From GCA-003244245 sp050699635 (GTDB taxonomy: Bacteria; Actinomycetota; Actinomycetes; Mycobacteriales; Pseudonocardiaceae): 64,000 nt of DNA. Below are positions 41,816-50,937 of the stretch, in pieces. Location: contig JBOHFK010000002.1 in the NCBI GenBank assembly GCA_050699635.1, positions 56,542 to 120,541 of the forward strand. Reading direction: 5' to 3'. The translations under genes were made by a program, and so were the position numbers. The notes under the pieces are model-generated. The model was not told the origin of the DNA. It made no database searches and saw only the letters and a list, made by a program, of their open reading frames with translations. Numbering within the stretch: the stretch's first letter is position 1; each line of letters starts with the position of its first letter.

Positions 41816-43189
41816 TCATCCATTGAGACCGGCCAGCGCACGTGCCGCAGGCGCAATGGCCTCGGCGAGCTGGTCCACGTCCGGCAGGCCGTCCCGATCG
41901 GCGTTCAAGGCCACGTAGGCGCGGCCCTGATACCAGGAAAGCCCGATAACCAGCGCCTGGCCGGCGGCTAGCGGCGCAATCGGGAACACCTCCGCCAGCT
42001 CCGCGCCATCCAGAGTGAACGGAATGCTCGGCACCGGGATGCTGGTCACCATGAGATCGAACAGCAACGAGGCACCCTGACCGGCCACCGGAGCGGTGAG
42101 CCGGAGAACGGCGGGTGGCAACCGATCGGCCAGGACCGGTATCGCGCCCGGGCCGCGGGCACCCCCAGTGGCCCGGTTCTGCGCCATCGCCCGCCGGATC
42201 AGGAGCAGCTGTTCACTGGGATCTCGCTCGCCCACAGGTAGGTCGCACAGGTAGCCGGACAGCCGGTTGCCGCCGGTACGTGCCGCTGATCGGGCGCGCT
42301 GGCTGACCGGGATGAACGCCCGGAGGATCAACCCGCCAACCTGACCGCCGCGGGCCATCAGCCACCGCCGCAATGCCCCGGTCACCACCGCCAGCAGCAC
42401 ATCGTTCACGGTGCCGCCGTAGCTCGCCCGGATCCGGCGTACCTGCTGGAGATCGAGTACGGCCACCGCCAACGCCCGCCGGCCCGAGGACGGGATCAGC
42501 AGCGGGGAGGCCGGGGCCGGCAGGTGGGCGCTGCGCAGCACCGAAGCGGCGATGCTGGTCGCGTCGCTCACCCGCCCCAGCACTTTCTCGACCGCCTCGC
42601 GTGGGCCGCCGGGCACCCGCCACAGCTGGGACAACACCGTCGGCCCCCAAGCGGGCGGCCCGTTATCGGCCACCTCGGCGCTGATTCGCGCGCCACCAGC
42701 GCGGCGCGCGAACTCATCCAGTACCTGGACCCCTATCTCCAGCGCGTTGAGCCCGTCGCCGAATGCGTGGTGCATCTTGAACAGAACCGCTACTCGGTCC
42801 CATCCGTTTCCCGTGATGACATGGAATTCCCACAGCGGGCGGCTTCGCGACAGCGGGCGGATCATCAAGCCGGCGGCCAACGACGCTGCCGCGTCCAGGC
42901 TGCCGTCGCAGTCGAGGTAGTGCAGGTGGATGTGGTCCTTGGCGCAGAAACCAGGATCGTCTTCCCAACTCGCTGCCGCCAGGGGGAACCGCGATGGCTG
43001 CACTCGCAGCCGCAGCTGCGGCAACTGCTCTGCCCGCTCCCCCAGCAGGGCGACCACCCGCCCGGGATCACCGGGATGCACCGGCCGGAAAGTCGCCAGC
43101 GCGCCGAGGTGCATCGGTGACACATCGCGATCCAGACTCAGGAACGCCGTGTCCAATCCGGTAAGCCGCACCGGTGCAGCTTCGCACAA
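41816..43189 (-). CDS. Wax ester synthase/diacylglycerol acyltransferase (WS/DGAT)
   Basis: 457 residues. N-terminal LDTAFLSLDRDVSPMHLGAL, catalytic HHxxxDG in LFKMHHAFGDGLNALEI, and PLSRSRPLWEFHVITG. C-terminal: NDVLLAVVTGALRRWLMARG and LLFDLMVTSIPVPSIPFTLD. It esterifies acyl-CoA to diacylglycerol or a fatty alcohol, forming storage lipid, as is common in actinobacteria. Divergent from the NYN-like gene. Confidence 0.92.
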   Translation of the reverse strand: MCEAAPVRLTGLDTAFLSLDRDVSPMHLGALATFRPVHPGDPGRVVALLGERAEQLPQLRLRVQPSRFPLAAASWEDDPGFCAKDHIHLHYLDCDGSLDAAASLAAGLMIRPLSRSRPLWEFHVITGNGWDRVAVLFKMHHAFGDGLNALEIGVQVLDEFARRAGGARISAEVADNGPPAWGPTVLSQLWRVPGGPREAVEKVLGRVSDATSIAASVLRSAHLPAPASPLLIPSSGRRALAVAVLDLQQVRRIRASYGGTVNDVLLAVVTGALRRWLMARGGQVGGLILRAFIPVSQRARSAARTGGNRLSGYLCDLPVGERDPSEQLLLIRRAMAQNRATGGARGPGAIPVLADRLPPAVLRLTAPVAGQGASLLFDLMVTSIPVPSIPFTLDGAELAEVFPIAPLAAGQALVIGLSWYQGRAYVALNADRDGLPDVDQLAEAIAPAARALAGLNG

Positions 43190-43233
43190 TTGATCGTAGG
43201 TGGCGCGCGAAGCTGCGCGAGGTCGGCTAGTGC

Positions 43234-43662
43234 ATGATCGTGCCCGTGCAGGTACTCGTCGACGCGGACAACCTTGATGTGCCCCGGCTGCGTCTGCTGG
43301 TCGCGGCGCTGGACGCAGCCCCCACTGCGGACGTCATGGTGGCCGGGGCGCCCGCGGCACTGGATGCCATCGACTGGCCGCCACGGGCTCAGGTAGTGCC
43401 GGCCAGCGGCTGGCAAGGCGCGGACCTGCTGCTGGCTCGCGCCTACCATGCCGACGACCGCCCGCTGCTGTTGGCCACCGGCGACGGCGACTTCGCCCAA
43501 CTTGCGCGACGCCACCCGGGTTCGGTTCTCCTGGTCAGCGGCACCTCAAGCCGCTCACGCACGCTCACCGGCCCGCGCATCACCCCCACCGATCCGGCCG
43601 CCGATGGCGGTGCAGCGCTCCGCGCGTGGATCGCGGGCTGGGAACGGGCCGCAGAGAGGTAA
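43234..43662 (+). CDS. NYN/PIN-like protein
   Basis: 142 residues. VQVLVDADNLDVPRLRLLVA gives the first acidic residues of a PIN/NYN nuclease fold. LLLARAYHADDRPLLLATGD, GDFAQLARRHPGSVLLVSG gives the others (Asp in TGDGDF). Probably an RNase-like or nucleic-acid-processing protein; the function is not established. Short gap to the HIT gene downstream. Confidence 0.7.
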   Translation: MIVPVQVLVDADNLDVPRLRLLVAALDAAPTADVMVAGAPAALDAIDWPPRAQVVPASGWQGADLLLARAYHADDRPLLLATGDGDFAQLARRHPGSVLLVSGTSSRSRTLTGPRITPTDPAADGGAALRAWIAGWERAAER

Positions 43663-43701
43663 CCGCGTCGGGGACGAGCCCCGAGGAACCGGAGGTCAGC
43701 T

Positions 43702-44127
43702 GTGCCGACGTTGTTCAGCCGCATTATCGAAGGGGAGATTCCCGGGCGGTTCGTCTGGCGCGACGAACGCTGCGTTGCGTTTCTCACCATCGCTCCGTTG
43801 CGGCCCGGGCACGCCCTGGTGGTCCCCCGTCATGAGGTCAACGAGTGGACCGAGGCGCCGGAGGATCTGCTGGCTCACCTGATGATGGTCGCCAAGCACA
43901 TCGGCACCGCGCAGAAGACCGGCTTCGCCGCGCCACGTGCCGGAGTGGTGATCGCCGGGTTCGAGGTTCCGCACCTGCATGTGCATGTGTTCCCGGTGTG
44001 GGACATCGACGACTTCGACTTCGGCCGAGCCGACCATGATCCGGCCCCGGACGCGCTGGACGCCGCCGCGGATACCCTGCGCCAAGCCCTACGCAAGGCC
44101 GGACACGGCGATCGGGTATCGAACTGA
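43702..44127 (+). CDS. HIT-family protein
   Basis: 141 residues from GTG 43702. MPTLFSRIIEGEIPGRFVWR, LRPGHALVVPRHEVNEW, and the histidine triad HLHVHVFPVW. Nucleotide hydrolase or transferase of the Hint/GalT class. 44128-44177 holds three near-copies of CCCGAGGGGGCTCAC before the copA stop. Confidence 0.92.
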   Translation: MPTLFSRIIEGEIPGRFVWRDERCVAFLTIAPLRPGHALVVPRHEVNEWTEAPEDLLAHLMMVAKHIGTAQKTGFAAPRAGVVIAGFEVPHLHVHVFPVWDIDDFDFGRADHDPAPDALDAAADTLRQALRKAGHGDRVSN

Positions 44128-44177
44128 CGAGCAGGCTGCGGCTACAAACCCGAGGGGGCTCACAACCCCGAGGGGGC

Positions 44178-46466
44178 TCACCACGCCGAGGGAGTGAGCG
44201 GGCGGAAACCGCGTAGCCGCAAGCTGTTGGAGACCACGAACACCGAGGAGAAGGCCATCGCGGCGCCGGCGATCAGGGGGTTGAGTAGTCCCGCCGCGGC
44301 CAGCGGCAACGCGGCAACGTTGTAGCCGAACGCCCAGAACAGGTTGCCCTGAATGGTGCGCAGAGTGCGCCGGGAAAGCCGGATAGCGTCGGCGACCACT
44401 CGCAGATCGCCACGCACCAGGGTGATGTCGCTGGCCTCAATGGCGGCGTCGGTGCCGGTGCCCATCGCCAGCCCCAGATCGGCCTGCGCCAGCGCGGCAG
44501 CGTCGTTGACTCCATCGCCGACCATCGCGACGACCCGGCCCGCGCGCTGTAGCCGCCGCACCTCCTCGACCTTCTCCTCGGGCAGCACCCCAGCGATCAC
44601 GGCGTCGATTCCGACCTCGGCGGCCACGGCGCGCGCGACGGTCTCGTTGTCACCGCTGAGCAGGATCGGATTCAGCCCCAGGGCGCGCAACAGACGCACC
44701 GCCTCGGCACTGCTCGGTTTCACCGTGTCGGCCACCGAGAGCAGGCCCCGTACCTGGTCATCCCAGGCCACCGCGATGACCGTGCGGCCCTGTGCCTCTT
44801 GCTCCTCCGCAGCCGAGCGCACCGTCTCCGGCAGGGACACCGACCACTGCTCGGCCAACCAGCTTGGCCGGCCCACCAGCACGAGGGAGCCGTTCACCAC
44901 ACCGTGCACCCCGAGTCCCCGCGATGAGCAGAACCCGGTCACTGCGGGCAACTCACCGAGCCGCTGCCGGGCCCCGGCGGTGACTGCGACGGCGACGGGA
45001 TGCTCGGAGGCATCCTCCACGGCGGCGGCCCGGCGCAGCACCTCCTCAGCGTCCTCGCCCGCTACGGGCAGCACATCGACCAAGGCCATCGTGCCGGTCG
45101 TGACCGTGCCGGTCTTGTCCAGTAGCACGGTATCCACCCGGCGGGTGGACTCCAGCACCTCCGGGCCTTTGATCAGGATGCCCAGTTGCGCACCCCTACC
45201 GGTGCCGACCAGCAATGCGGTGGGCGTGGCCAGACCGAGGGCGCAGGGGCAGGCGATGATCAGCACGGCGACCGCGGCGGCGACCGCCGTGCCGGCGGCG
45301 GCGCCCAGGGCCAGCCAGGCGCCCAGCGTGGCCACTGCGAGCGCGATCACGATCGGTACGAACACGGCGGAGACCCGGTCGGCCAGGCGCTGCACTTTGG
45401 CCTTACCGCTCTGCGCCTCCTCCACCAAGGCGGCCATCTGCGCCAGGCGAGTGTCCGCACCCACCCGGCCGGCGCGGACCCGAAGGCGACCGGCGGTGTT
45501 CACTGCCCCTCCGGTGACCTGCGAGCCCGAGCTGACCTCGATGGGCACCGACTCGCCGGTCAGCATGCTCTCGTCTACAGCGGAGGAACCGTCCACCACC
45601 TGCCCGTCGGTGGCGATCTTCTCTCCCGGCCGGACCACGAACTCATCGCCGACTGCCAACCCGTCGATGGGGATGCGGATCTCCTGCCCACCCCGCAGTA
45701 CTGCCACCTCCGAAGCGCCGAGCTGCAGCAACGCCCGTAACGCCGCACCAGCGCGCCGTTTGGAGCGCGCCTCGAAGTAGCGGCCGGCCAGCAGGAAGAC
45801 CGTGACCCCAGCGGCAACCTCAAAGTAGACCGGAACATGCGGCTTGTAGACGGTCTCAGCGACGTCGTGATTGGTGATGAAGCCACCTGCGGCGAACCAC
45901 TCGTAGCAGCTCCACAGGAACGCCGTCAACACGCCCATCGAGATCAGGGTGTCCATGGTGGCGGCGCCGTGCCGAATGTTCCGCCAGGCCGCCCGGTGAA
46001 ACGGCCATGCGCCCCAGGCCACCACGGGAGCTGTGAGGACCATCGACAGCGGTTCGAAGTTGTGCGGCACCCGCAGGCCAGGAATCATCATCGCCGTCGA
46101 CATCGCGATCACCTGAACGGCGAGCACTGCGCTACCTACGAGCCGTTCGCGCAACGCCCGGAACTCGGCGCCGTCATTATCTGAGTCGGGCACAACGGAT
46201 TGATCGGAAGGTAACTCAGCGGTATAGCCCGTACGGGACACGGTGGCTATGAGATCCTCAGGACTGACCCCCTCGGCGTAGTGGACCCGCGCCTTCTCGG
46301 TGGCGAAATTGACACTTGCGTGCACACCCTCGAGCCGGTTGAGCTTCTTCTCGATGCGCGCCGCGCAGGACGCGCAGGTCATACCGCCGATGGCCAGTTC
46401 AACCTGGTGATTCAGGTCATCGAATCCGGAGCCGACGATGTGGCCGGTCTCATGGACAGTGGACAC
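44178..46466 (-). CDS. copA: Copper-translocating P1B-type ATPase
   Basis: 762 residues from GTG 46466, four bases after the upstream stop. N-terminal metal domain GGMTCASCAARIEKKLN; membrane motif VLIIACPCALGLATPTALLV (CPC); phosphorylation DKTGTVTTGTM; SEHPVAVAVTAG; hinge MVGDGVNDAAALAQADLGLA; C-terminal YNVAALPLAAAGLL. Exports Cu+ from the cytosol. Last gene of the csoR-copZ-like-metal protein-copA run, so it is expected to be derepressed by copper through CsoR. Confidence 0.94.
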   Translation of the reverse strand: MSTVHETGHIVGSGFDDLNHQVELAIGGMTCASCAARIEKKLNRLEGVHASVNFATEKARVHYAEGVSPEDLIATVSRTGYTAELPSDQSVVPDSDNDGAEFRALRERLVGSAVLAVQVIAMSTAMMIPGLRVPHNFEPLSMVLTAPVVAWGAWPFHRAAWRNIRHGAATMDTLISMGVLTAFLWSCYEWFAAGGFITNHDVAETVYKPHVPVYFEVAAGVTVFLLAGRYFEARSKRRAGAALRALLQLGASEVAVLRGGQEIRIPIDGLAVGDEFVVRPGEKIATDGQVVDGSSAVDESMLTGESVPIEVSSGSQVTGGAVNTAGRLRVRAGRVGADTRLAQMAALVEEAQSGKAKVQRLADRVSAVFVPIVIALAVATLGAWLALGAAAGTAVAAAVAVLIIACPCALGLATPTALLVGTGRGAQLGILIKGPEVLESTRRVDTVLLDKTGTVTTGTMALVDVLPVAGEDAEEVLRRAAAVEDASEHPVAVAVTAGARQRLGELPAVTGFCSSRGLGVHGVVNGSLVLVGRPSWLAEQWSVSLPETVRSAAEEQEAQGRTVIAVAWDDQVRGLLSVADTVKPSSAEAVRLLRALGLNPILLSGDNETVARAVAAEVGIDAVIAGVLPEEKVEEVRRLQRAGRVVAMVGDGVNDAAALAQADLGLAMGTGTDAAIEASDITLVRGDLRVVADAIRLSRRTLRTIQGNLFWAFGYNVAALPLAAAGLLNPLIAGAAMAFSSVFVVSNSLRLRGFRPLTPSAW

Positions 46467-46470
46467 CTCA

Positions 46471-47370
46471 TCACCTCGCCTGGGCAGTGAACTCGACGGT
46501 CCGCAACCGGCCGTGGTGCTGGAATTCCAGGAACATCCGGTAGTAGCCGACGGTCGGTACATCGACGTCGAAGTCAATGGCGGTGTCCTGGCGGGGCCCT
46601 CCGACGGGATGCACCTGCAGGTAGGCCAGGTCGCCCTCGCGCAGGATGACCAACCGTCCGTCGGCCCCGGAAATGGGATCGAGATCCGTGACGGGCCCGT
46701 CGTCGCGCATCACGTGCATCCACACCCGGGATATCGACCCCGCAGTCAGATCCCCGGTCCTGGTCACTGAGTAGCCATCGACATCCGCGACCGTGGATAC
46801 CTTCGATATGGGCCCAGGCTCGACCAGTCCCGGCGCATCGAGATCGAAACCCAGCGTCACCGGCGTCTTGGCGGTGCCCGGGAAGAACTCGGCGAAAGCG
46901 TGATAGTTGCCAGGTTCCTCGAGCTGCAGTGGCGCAGTCCAGGTGCCGTCGAGATCCATTCTCGGGTAAAGATGCTGGTATCCGGTCAGATCCCGGCGCA
47001 CGATGAACAAATCCATCTGCCGGTCACCATGCCGCGCGAAGTCGGTCACCGGAGATCCTTTATTCGAGAAGATGTTGAATCGGAAGTTCTCATATTCCCC
47101 GGCGGTGAAGCGGGTCGCCCTGGGACGCAACACGTATCCCTGACTGGCGACGGCCAGGCCGCCGGGGCCCGCGGAATGATCCTCGTCGCCGATCCCGCGC
47201 CCACCCCGATCGTGGGGTACCGGCACGGCCCGGCCGACAAACGACTCCCCGAAATTAATCCCGAACCCGAAAAGCGCGACCAAACCGGCGAGCAGCGCCA
47301 GCACTGGCACCGGGGCTCGCATCCGTTGCGCTCGAAATTTTCCGGTGTGGACAAATTTTCCGTGGACCAT
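46471..47370 (-). CDS. Membrane-anchored copper-locus protein (paralogue of 30718-31641)
   Basis: 299 residues. One N-terminal helix (VPVLALLAGLVALFGFGINF), then an outside domain: FRFNIFSNKGSPVTDFARHG, DLFIVRRDLTGYQHLYPRMD, LDGTWTAPLQLEEPGNYHAF, YLQVHPVGGPRQDTAIDFDV, and YYRMFLEFQHHGRLRTVEF. It aligns block by block with the lipoprotein at 30718. Between the copZ-like gene and copA, so probably copper binding outside the membrane. Confidence 0.78.
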   Translation of the reverse strand: MVHGKFVHTGKFRAQRMRAPVPVLALLAGLVALFGFGINFGESFVGRAVPVPHDRGGRGIGDEDHSAGPGGLAVASQGYVLRPRATRFTAGEYENFRFNIFSNKGSPVTDFARHGDRQMDLFIVRRDLTGYQHLYPRMDLDGTWTAPLQLEEPGNYHAFAEFFPGTAKTPVTLGFDLDAPGLVEPGPISKVSTVADVDGYSVTRTGDLTAGSISRVWMHVMRDDGPVTDLDPISGADGRLVILREGDLAYLQVHPVGGPRQDTAIDFDVDVPTVGYYRMFLEFQHHGRLRTVEFTAQAR

Positions 47371-47430
47371 GTCTAGGTAGACATCTCCGGTCTGGGATCG
47401 GCGAGTTCGGAATCCCTCGAGTGCGGGATC

Positions 47431-47649
47431 TCAGCTGGACATCTCATAGCCGGCCTCGTCGATCGCGGCGCGGACCGCGGCGCTGTCCAGCGGCCCAGTG
47501 CTCGTGACGGACACCCGGCCGGCGTCCAGGTCGACCTGCACCTCGGTGACCCCCTCGATTGCGCTGACCTCTTCGGTCACCGCCGAAACACAGTGCTGGC
47601 AGACCATCCCTGTGACGGTGTACTCACTGACCGTGGTGGTGTCCCCCAT
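47431..47649 (-). CDS. Heavy-metal-associated domain protein (CopZ-like chaperone)
   Basis: 72 residues, a single HMA domain: SEYTVTGMVCQHCVSAVTEE with the CxxC pair, then VTEVQVDLDAGRVSVTSTG and AIDEAGYEMSS. Carries Cu+ to CopA or buffers it. Between csoR and the membrane-anchored protein in the copper operon. Confidence 0.9.
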   Translation of the reverse strand: MGDTTTVSEYTVTGMVCQHCVSAVTEEVSAIEGVTEVQVDLDAGRVSVTSTGPLDSAAVRAAIDEAGYEMSS

Positions 47650-47690
47650 GCCGTGCCTCCTCGGGCTCGTTGTGGTGGCCGCGTGCTACG

Positions 47691-47969
47691 TCATGAACGC
47701 ACCAGGCGGGCGATCGCATCGGCTGCTTCCTTGACCTTGACCTCGGCATCGGCGCCACCCGCTGCGGCGTCGACCACACAGGTCGCCATGTGTTCTTCGA
47801 GCAGCGCCAGCGCAAAGGATTGCAGTGCTTTGGTGGCGGCCGAAACCTGGGTCAGCACATCAATGCAGTACTGGTCTTGCTCCACCATCCGCTGCAGCCC
47901 GCGTACCTGGCCTTCGATCCGACGTAGCCGGTTGAGATATGCGTCCCGGTCTTTGGTGTAGCTCGCCAC
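47691..47969 (-). CDS. csoR: CsoR-family copper-sensing repressor
   Basis: 92 residues from GTG 47969, with AGAGGA upstream (the frame is open to a TTG at 47993). All-helical CsoR: YLNRLRRIEGQVRGLQRMVE, YCIDVLTQVSAATKALQSFA, LALLEEHMATCVVD. The Cu+ ligands fit: Cys35, His60 and Cys64. Copper binding releases DNA. The operator dyad lies about 40 bases upstream. Confidence 0.92.
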   Translation of the reverse strand: MASYTKDRDAYLNRLRRIEGQVRGLQRMVEQDQYCIDVLTQVSAATKALQSFALALLEEHMATCVVDAAAGGADAEVKVKEAADAIARLVRS

Positions 47970-48007
47970 CCCATCGTCCTCTCCTGGCCCCAACTCTCGC
48001 TTCTTGA

Positions 48008-48030
48008 TTGATACCCCTCCAAGGTATCAA
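48008..48030. promoter_or_regulatory. CsoR operator
   Basis: TTGATACC at 48008-48015 and its exact inverse GGTATCAA at 48023-48030, separated by seven bases. CsoR sites are G/C tracts within a TATACC/GGTATA-type dyad. It is placed upstream of csoR for autoregulation of the copper operon. Confidence 0.75.
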
Positions 48031-48090
48031 TATATCCCTAGTTGGTACCGTCACCCGCACGCTTGGCGACGGTGGCCACCGTGCCCATCG

Positions 48091-49179
48091 CTAGTTCGGG
48101 ACCAGTACCACCCACACCGGGCCGGGAGCGAAAACCAGCGGTGATCCATCCTGCAGCGTGAAAGTAGTGAGTGCCTCGGGGGTTGGGCGCGACCACGTGC
48201 CGCTGAAGGCCAGCCCGTCCCGAAGCACGACCGCATCGCCAGAGCCCACCGTCGCCGCAAACGGTGAGGGTGATCCCGCCGCATCCCGGACTCCGGCATC
48301 GCGGATCGCCACCCGCTGCAACACCACGGTTGCCGCGCCGGGCCGGGGACCGGAGGCCGAGGTCAGCGGTGCGTCATCCATGGAAATCACCCACCTGGCC
48401 TCCGCAGGCAGCCACTCCACCCCGATCGCCGTTGCCGGGTAGCTGACGCCAGTCGTCTGTACCGGGCGACCGCCGGATGGCGCGGGCCCGAAGCGGAACC
48501 CGATGTCCCGCGGCGCTGCACCGCCTTGGCGTAGCAGATTGGCATCGCCATAGAGGTTGTGCGGTATCTGCCGTCGCCGGTCCCGGTGATAGTCGCCGGG
48601 CCGCACCAGGGCCGAGACATCGAGCACCGGTGCGCTGGCAACCAGCGCACCGACCGACGCCGCCGCGCCCGAGAACGCCAGCGCAGGCCGGCCGAAATTC
48701 GCCAGCAGCTCCACGTCGGACGCTCGGGTGCTGCGCACCGGGCCCACCAGTGGTGGAACCTGAGATTGGAAGATAGCAAGCAGTCGGCTCAGACCGCCCT
48801 CGACCGGCTCGACATAGACCAGATCCGCCTGCTCGAGCCCGCGTTGCGGACGGGCGACAGCGGCATTGTCAATCTTGACACCGAGTACCGGAGCGCCGAG
48901 GTCGGTGGGCAGGCCGGTGAACGGCGAGACCGGTGGCGGGCTGGGCGCCGGGACAGGTACGTTGCTGGGCAACAGGCTCAGCGACGAGCCGTGCGGAATC
49001 TCGCGGGACGACGGCGAGCCGGGTGGCTGCGATGAGTCAGGCCCACCCGGCGCAACGGGCAGAGCTACTGGAGCTGGGTGCACAGGAGCGCTGGTGGACC
49101 GGGAGAGCATGGTGAAGGGCAGCGCGAAAACTAGCAGGGTCAGGGCCAGCAGGCGCAGCGCCTGCCCGCTTCGGTTCAT
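48091..49179 (-). CDS. DUF3048 domain-containing secreted protein
   Basis: 362 residues from ATG 49179. A signal anchor (LRLLALTLLVFALPFTML), a Pro/Ser-rich spacer, then the DUF3048 (YerB-like) core: FTGLPTDLGAPVLGVKIDNA, ADLVYVEPVEGGLSRLLAIF, PPLVGPVRSTRASDVELLAN, and C-terminal FTLQDGSPLVFAPGPVWVVL. Function unknown; cell-envelope protein. Monocistronic. Confidence 0.85.
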   Translation of the reverse strand: MNRSGQALRLLALTLLVFALPFTMLSRSTSAPVHPAPVALPVAPGGPDSSQPPGSPSSREIPHGSSLSLLPSNVPVPAPSPPPVSPFTGLPTDLGAPVLGVKIDNAAVARPQRGLEQADLVYVEPVEGGLSRLLAIFQSQVPPLVGPVRSTRASDVELLANFGRPALAFSGAAASVGALVASAPVLDVSALVRPGDYHRDRRRQIPHNLYGDANLLRQGGAAPRDIGFRFGPAPSGGRPVQTTGVSYPATAIGVEWLPAEARWVISMDDAPLTSASGPRPGAATVVLQRVAIRDAGVRDAAGSPSPFAATVGSGDAVVLRDGLAFSGTWSRPTPEALTTFTLQDGSPLVFAPGPVWVVLVPN

Positions 49180-49468
49180 CCCCACCCACCTCGCCCCGAA
49201 CATCCTGCAACGTTGAGTGACACTTCATACCAGCGGTGATCGCCGTGTGTGAAATCACGCTTGGCCGAATCGGTCACCGCAGCGGCCTAGCCGGCTACTT
49301 TCCGTCAAGTACTCCCACCTCAGTGTTCACAATCCAGGGTCATCACATTACAGTAGGTGACCAATAATACCTCCAGGTGACACTCCGCTCGGAGGATGAC
49401 AAAGAGTCGCCTGCCGATTACGCTGAGGGAGATAGCTCAACGTCACTATTCGGGGGCACCCAGTAAGT

Positions 49469-50836
49469 GTGAGCCAGCGAGCCAGTGAGTGTGAGCAGTG
49501 TGAGCCTGATCCAGAGCCAGTGAGTGTGAGCAGTGTGAGCAGTGTGAGCCAACGGCTTGAGCATGCCGAACCGAGCCGCGGCCTGATGGCTCTGCACCCG
49601 CTGCGATGGGTGCTGTGGGGCGAGCGGAAGGGCGTCATCGCCTACGTCCTGTCCGTGGATCTCGCGGCGGCAGGATTGGCCGCCGGGATGATCACTACAG
49701 TACCTGTCGACTCGGGCGATTTGTTCCGATTCGGATTATTGGCAGCCGGCGCGGTCATCCATCGCGCGACAGTTCGTCCCATCGAGAAGCTACGGGAGCG
49801 GGTTACCAGCAAGATCCTGCTGACGGACCTTACCTCCTTGTGGATCTTCGTAGCGGCGCTGTCGGTGCCACTACCGCTGGTGTTCGCGATGACCGTGCTG
49901 GTCTTCTTGCACGCCTGGTACCGGGACAACTCCGGCAGGGTGTACCGCCAGGTGTTCTCCGCCGCGGCGATGGTGCTCGCACCCACTGCCGCCGTGACTG
50001 TTCTACAGCTGGTTGCGCCCACGGATTATCCGATCATCCCGCACGGACCGCCAGGATTGGTCGTCCTGCTCGCAGCCGCGACCGTGTACTGGCTGGTCAA
50101 TCTCGCCGTGGTGGTCGGCGCTGTACTGCTGTCCGATCCACTACAGACGGTCCGCCAGGCCGTGGGCGATCCGAGCGAGCAGGTGGTTGTGGCAGCGTCA
50201 CTGGGGCTGGCCATCGCGCTTGCCGCGATGCTGGCCTGGGAACCGTGGCTGATCGCTGTCCTCATGATTGTGGTGATCCCGCTGCATCGGGCGCTGCTGC
50301 TGCCCCACTTTCAGCAGGCCGCTCGAACCGACAGTAAGACGGGCCTGCTCACCGCCGGATTCTGGCGTGAGGAAGCCGGCCGGGAACTCGAACGCGCCCG
50401 CCGGCTCGCCGAGCCACTCGGCGTGCTGATGCTGGACCTGGATCACTTCAAGGCGTTCAACGACCGGATGGGGCACCTCGTCGGTGATCAGCTGCTCAAA
50501 GCCGTAGCTGACGAGCTCCGCTCCGAAACCCGGCCTTACGACCTGGTCGGGCGCTTCGGCGGCGAAGAGTTCGTGATCCTGCTGCCCGGGGTGGGAAACA
50601 CCCAGGTCGAGCACATCGCGGACCGGATCCGGGCCCGAATCAGCCGCTTGCGCGTCCTGGTGGACACGGCGCACGATCCGCCGGTCACGGTGGACGGCAT
50701 CTCGGTGTCGATCGGCGCGGCGGTCAGACCCGACGACGGCGACGACATCGACCAGCTCGTGCAGGCCGCCGACGGCGCCCTGCTAGCCGCCAAGGCAGCC
50801 GGCCGCGACCGCGTCTGCCGAGCAACCCGATCCTGA
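49469..50836 (+). CDS. Membrane GGDEF-domain protein (diguanylate cyclase)
   Basis: 455 residues from GTG 49469. ATG 49586 is an alternative and would drop a repeat-encoded Ser/Val-rich N-terminus. About six hydrophobic segments, then the GGDEF domain: TDSKTGLLTAGFWREEAGRE, LGVLMLDLDHFKAFNDRMGH, and active motif GRFGGEEFVILLPGVG. It makes cyclic di-GMP; the signal sensed by the membrane part is unknown. Upstream bases 49470-49560 carry GTGAGC-type direct repeats. Confidence 0.87.
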   Translation: MSQRASECEQCEPDPEPVSVSSVSSVSQRLEHAEPSRGLMALHPLRWVLWGERKGVIAYVLSVDLAAAGLAAGMITTVPVDSGDLFRFGLLAAGAVIHRATVRPIEKLRERVTSKILLTDLTSLWIFVAALSVPLPLVFAMTVLVFLHAWYRDNSGRVYRQVFSAAAMVLAPTAAVTVLQLVAPTDYPIIPHGPPGLVVLLAAATVYWLVNLAVVVGAVLLSDPLQTVRQAVGDPSEQVVVAASLGLAIALAAMLAWEPWLIAVLMIVVIPLHRALLLPHFQQAARTDSKTGLLTAGFWREEAGRELERARRLAEPLGVLMLDLDHFKAFNDRMGHLVGDQLLKAVADELRSETRPYDLVGRFGGEEFVILLPGVGNTQVEHIADRIRARISRLRVLVDTAHDPPVTVDGISVSIGAAVRPDDGDDIDQLVQAADGALLAAKAAGRDRVCRATRS

Positions 50837-50861
50837 CTCACCCAACTCCCTCCCCGCTGGC

Positions 50862-50923
50862 CCGATATGGCGACATGTCGGGCCGATAGAGTGGGGAGTC
50901 GCTCCGATATGTCTCCATGTCGG
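50862..50923. promoter_or_regulatory. Two 20-bp palindromes upstream of fbiC
   Basis: CCGATATG-GCGA-CATGTCGG (50862-50881) and CCGATATG-TCTC-CATGTCGG (50904-50923). The starts are 42 bp apart, about four helical turns. A tandem operator or paired transcript hairpins just before the fbiC start. Confidence 0.6.
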
Positions 50924-50937
50924 GAGCGCTGGGAGGC

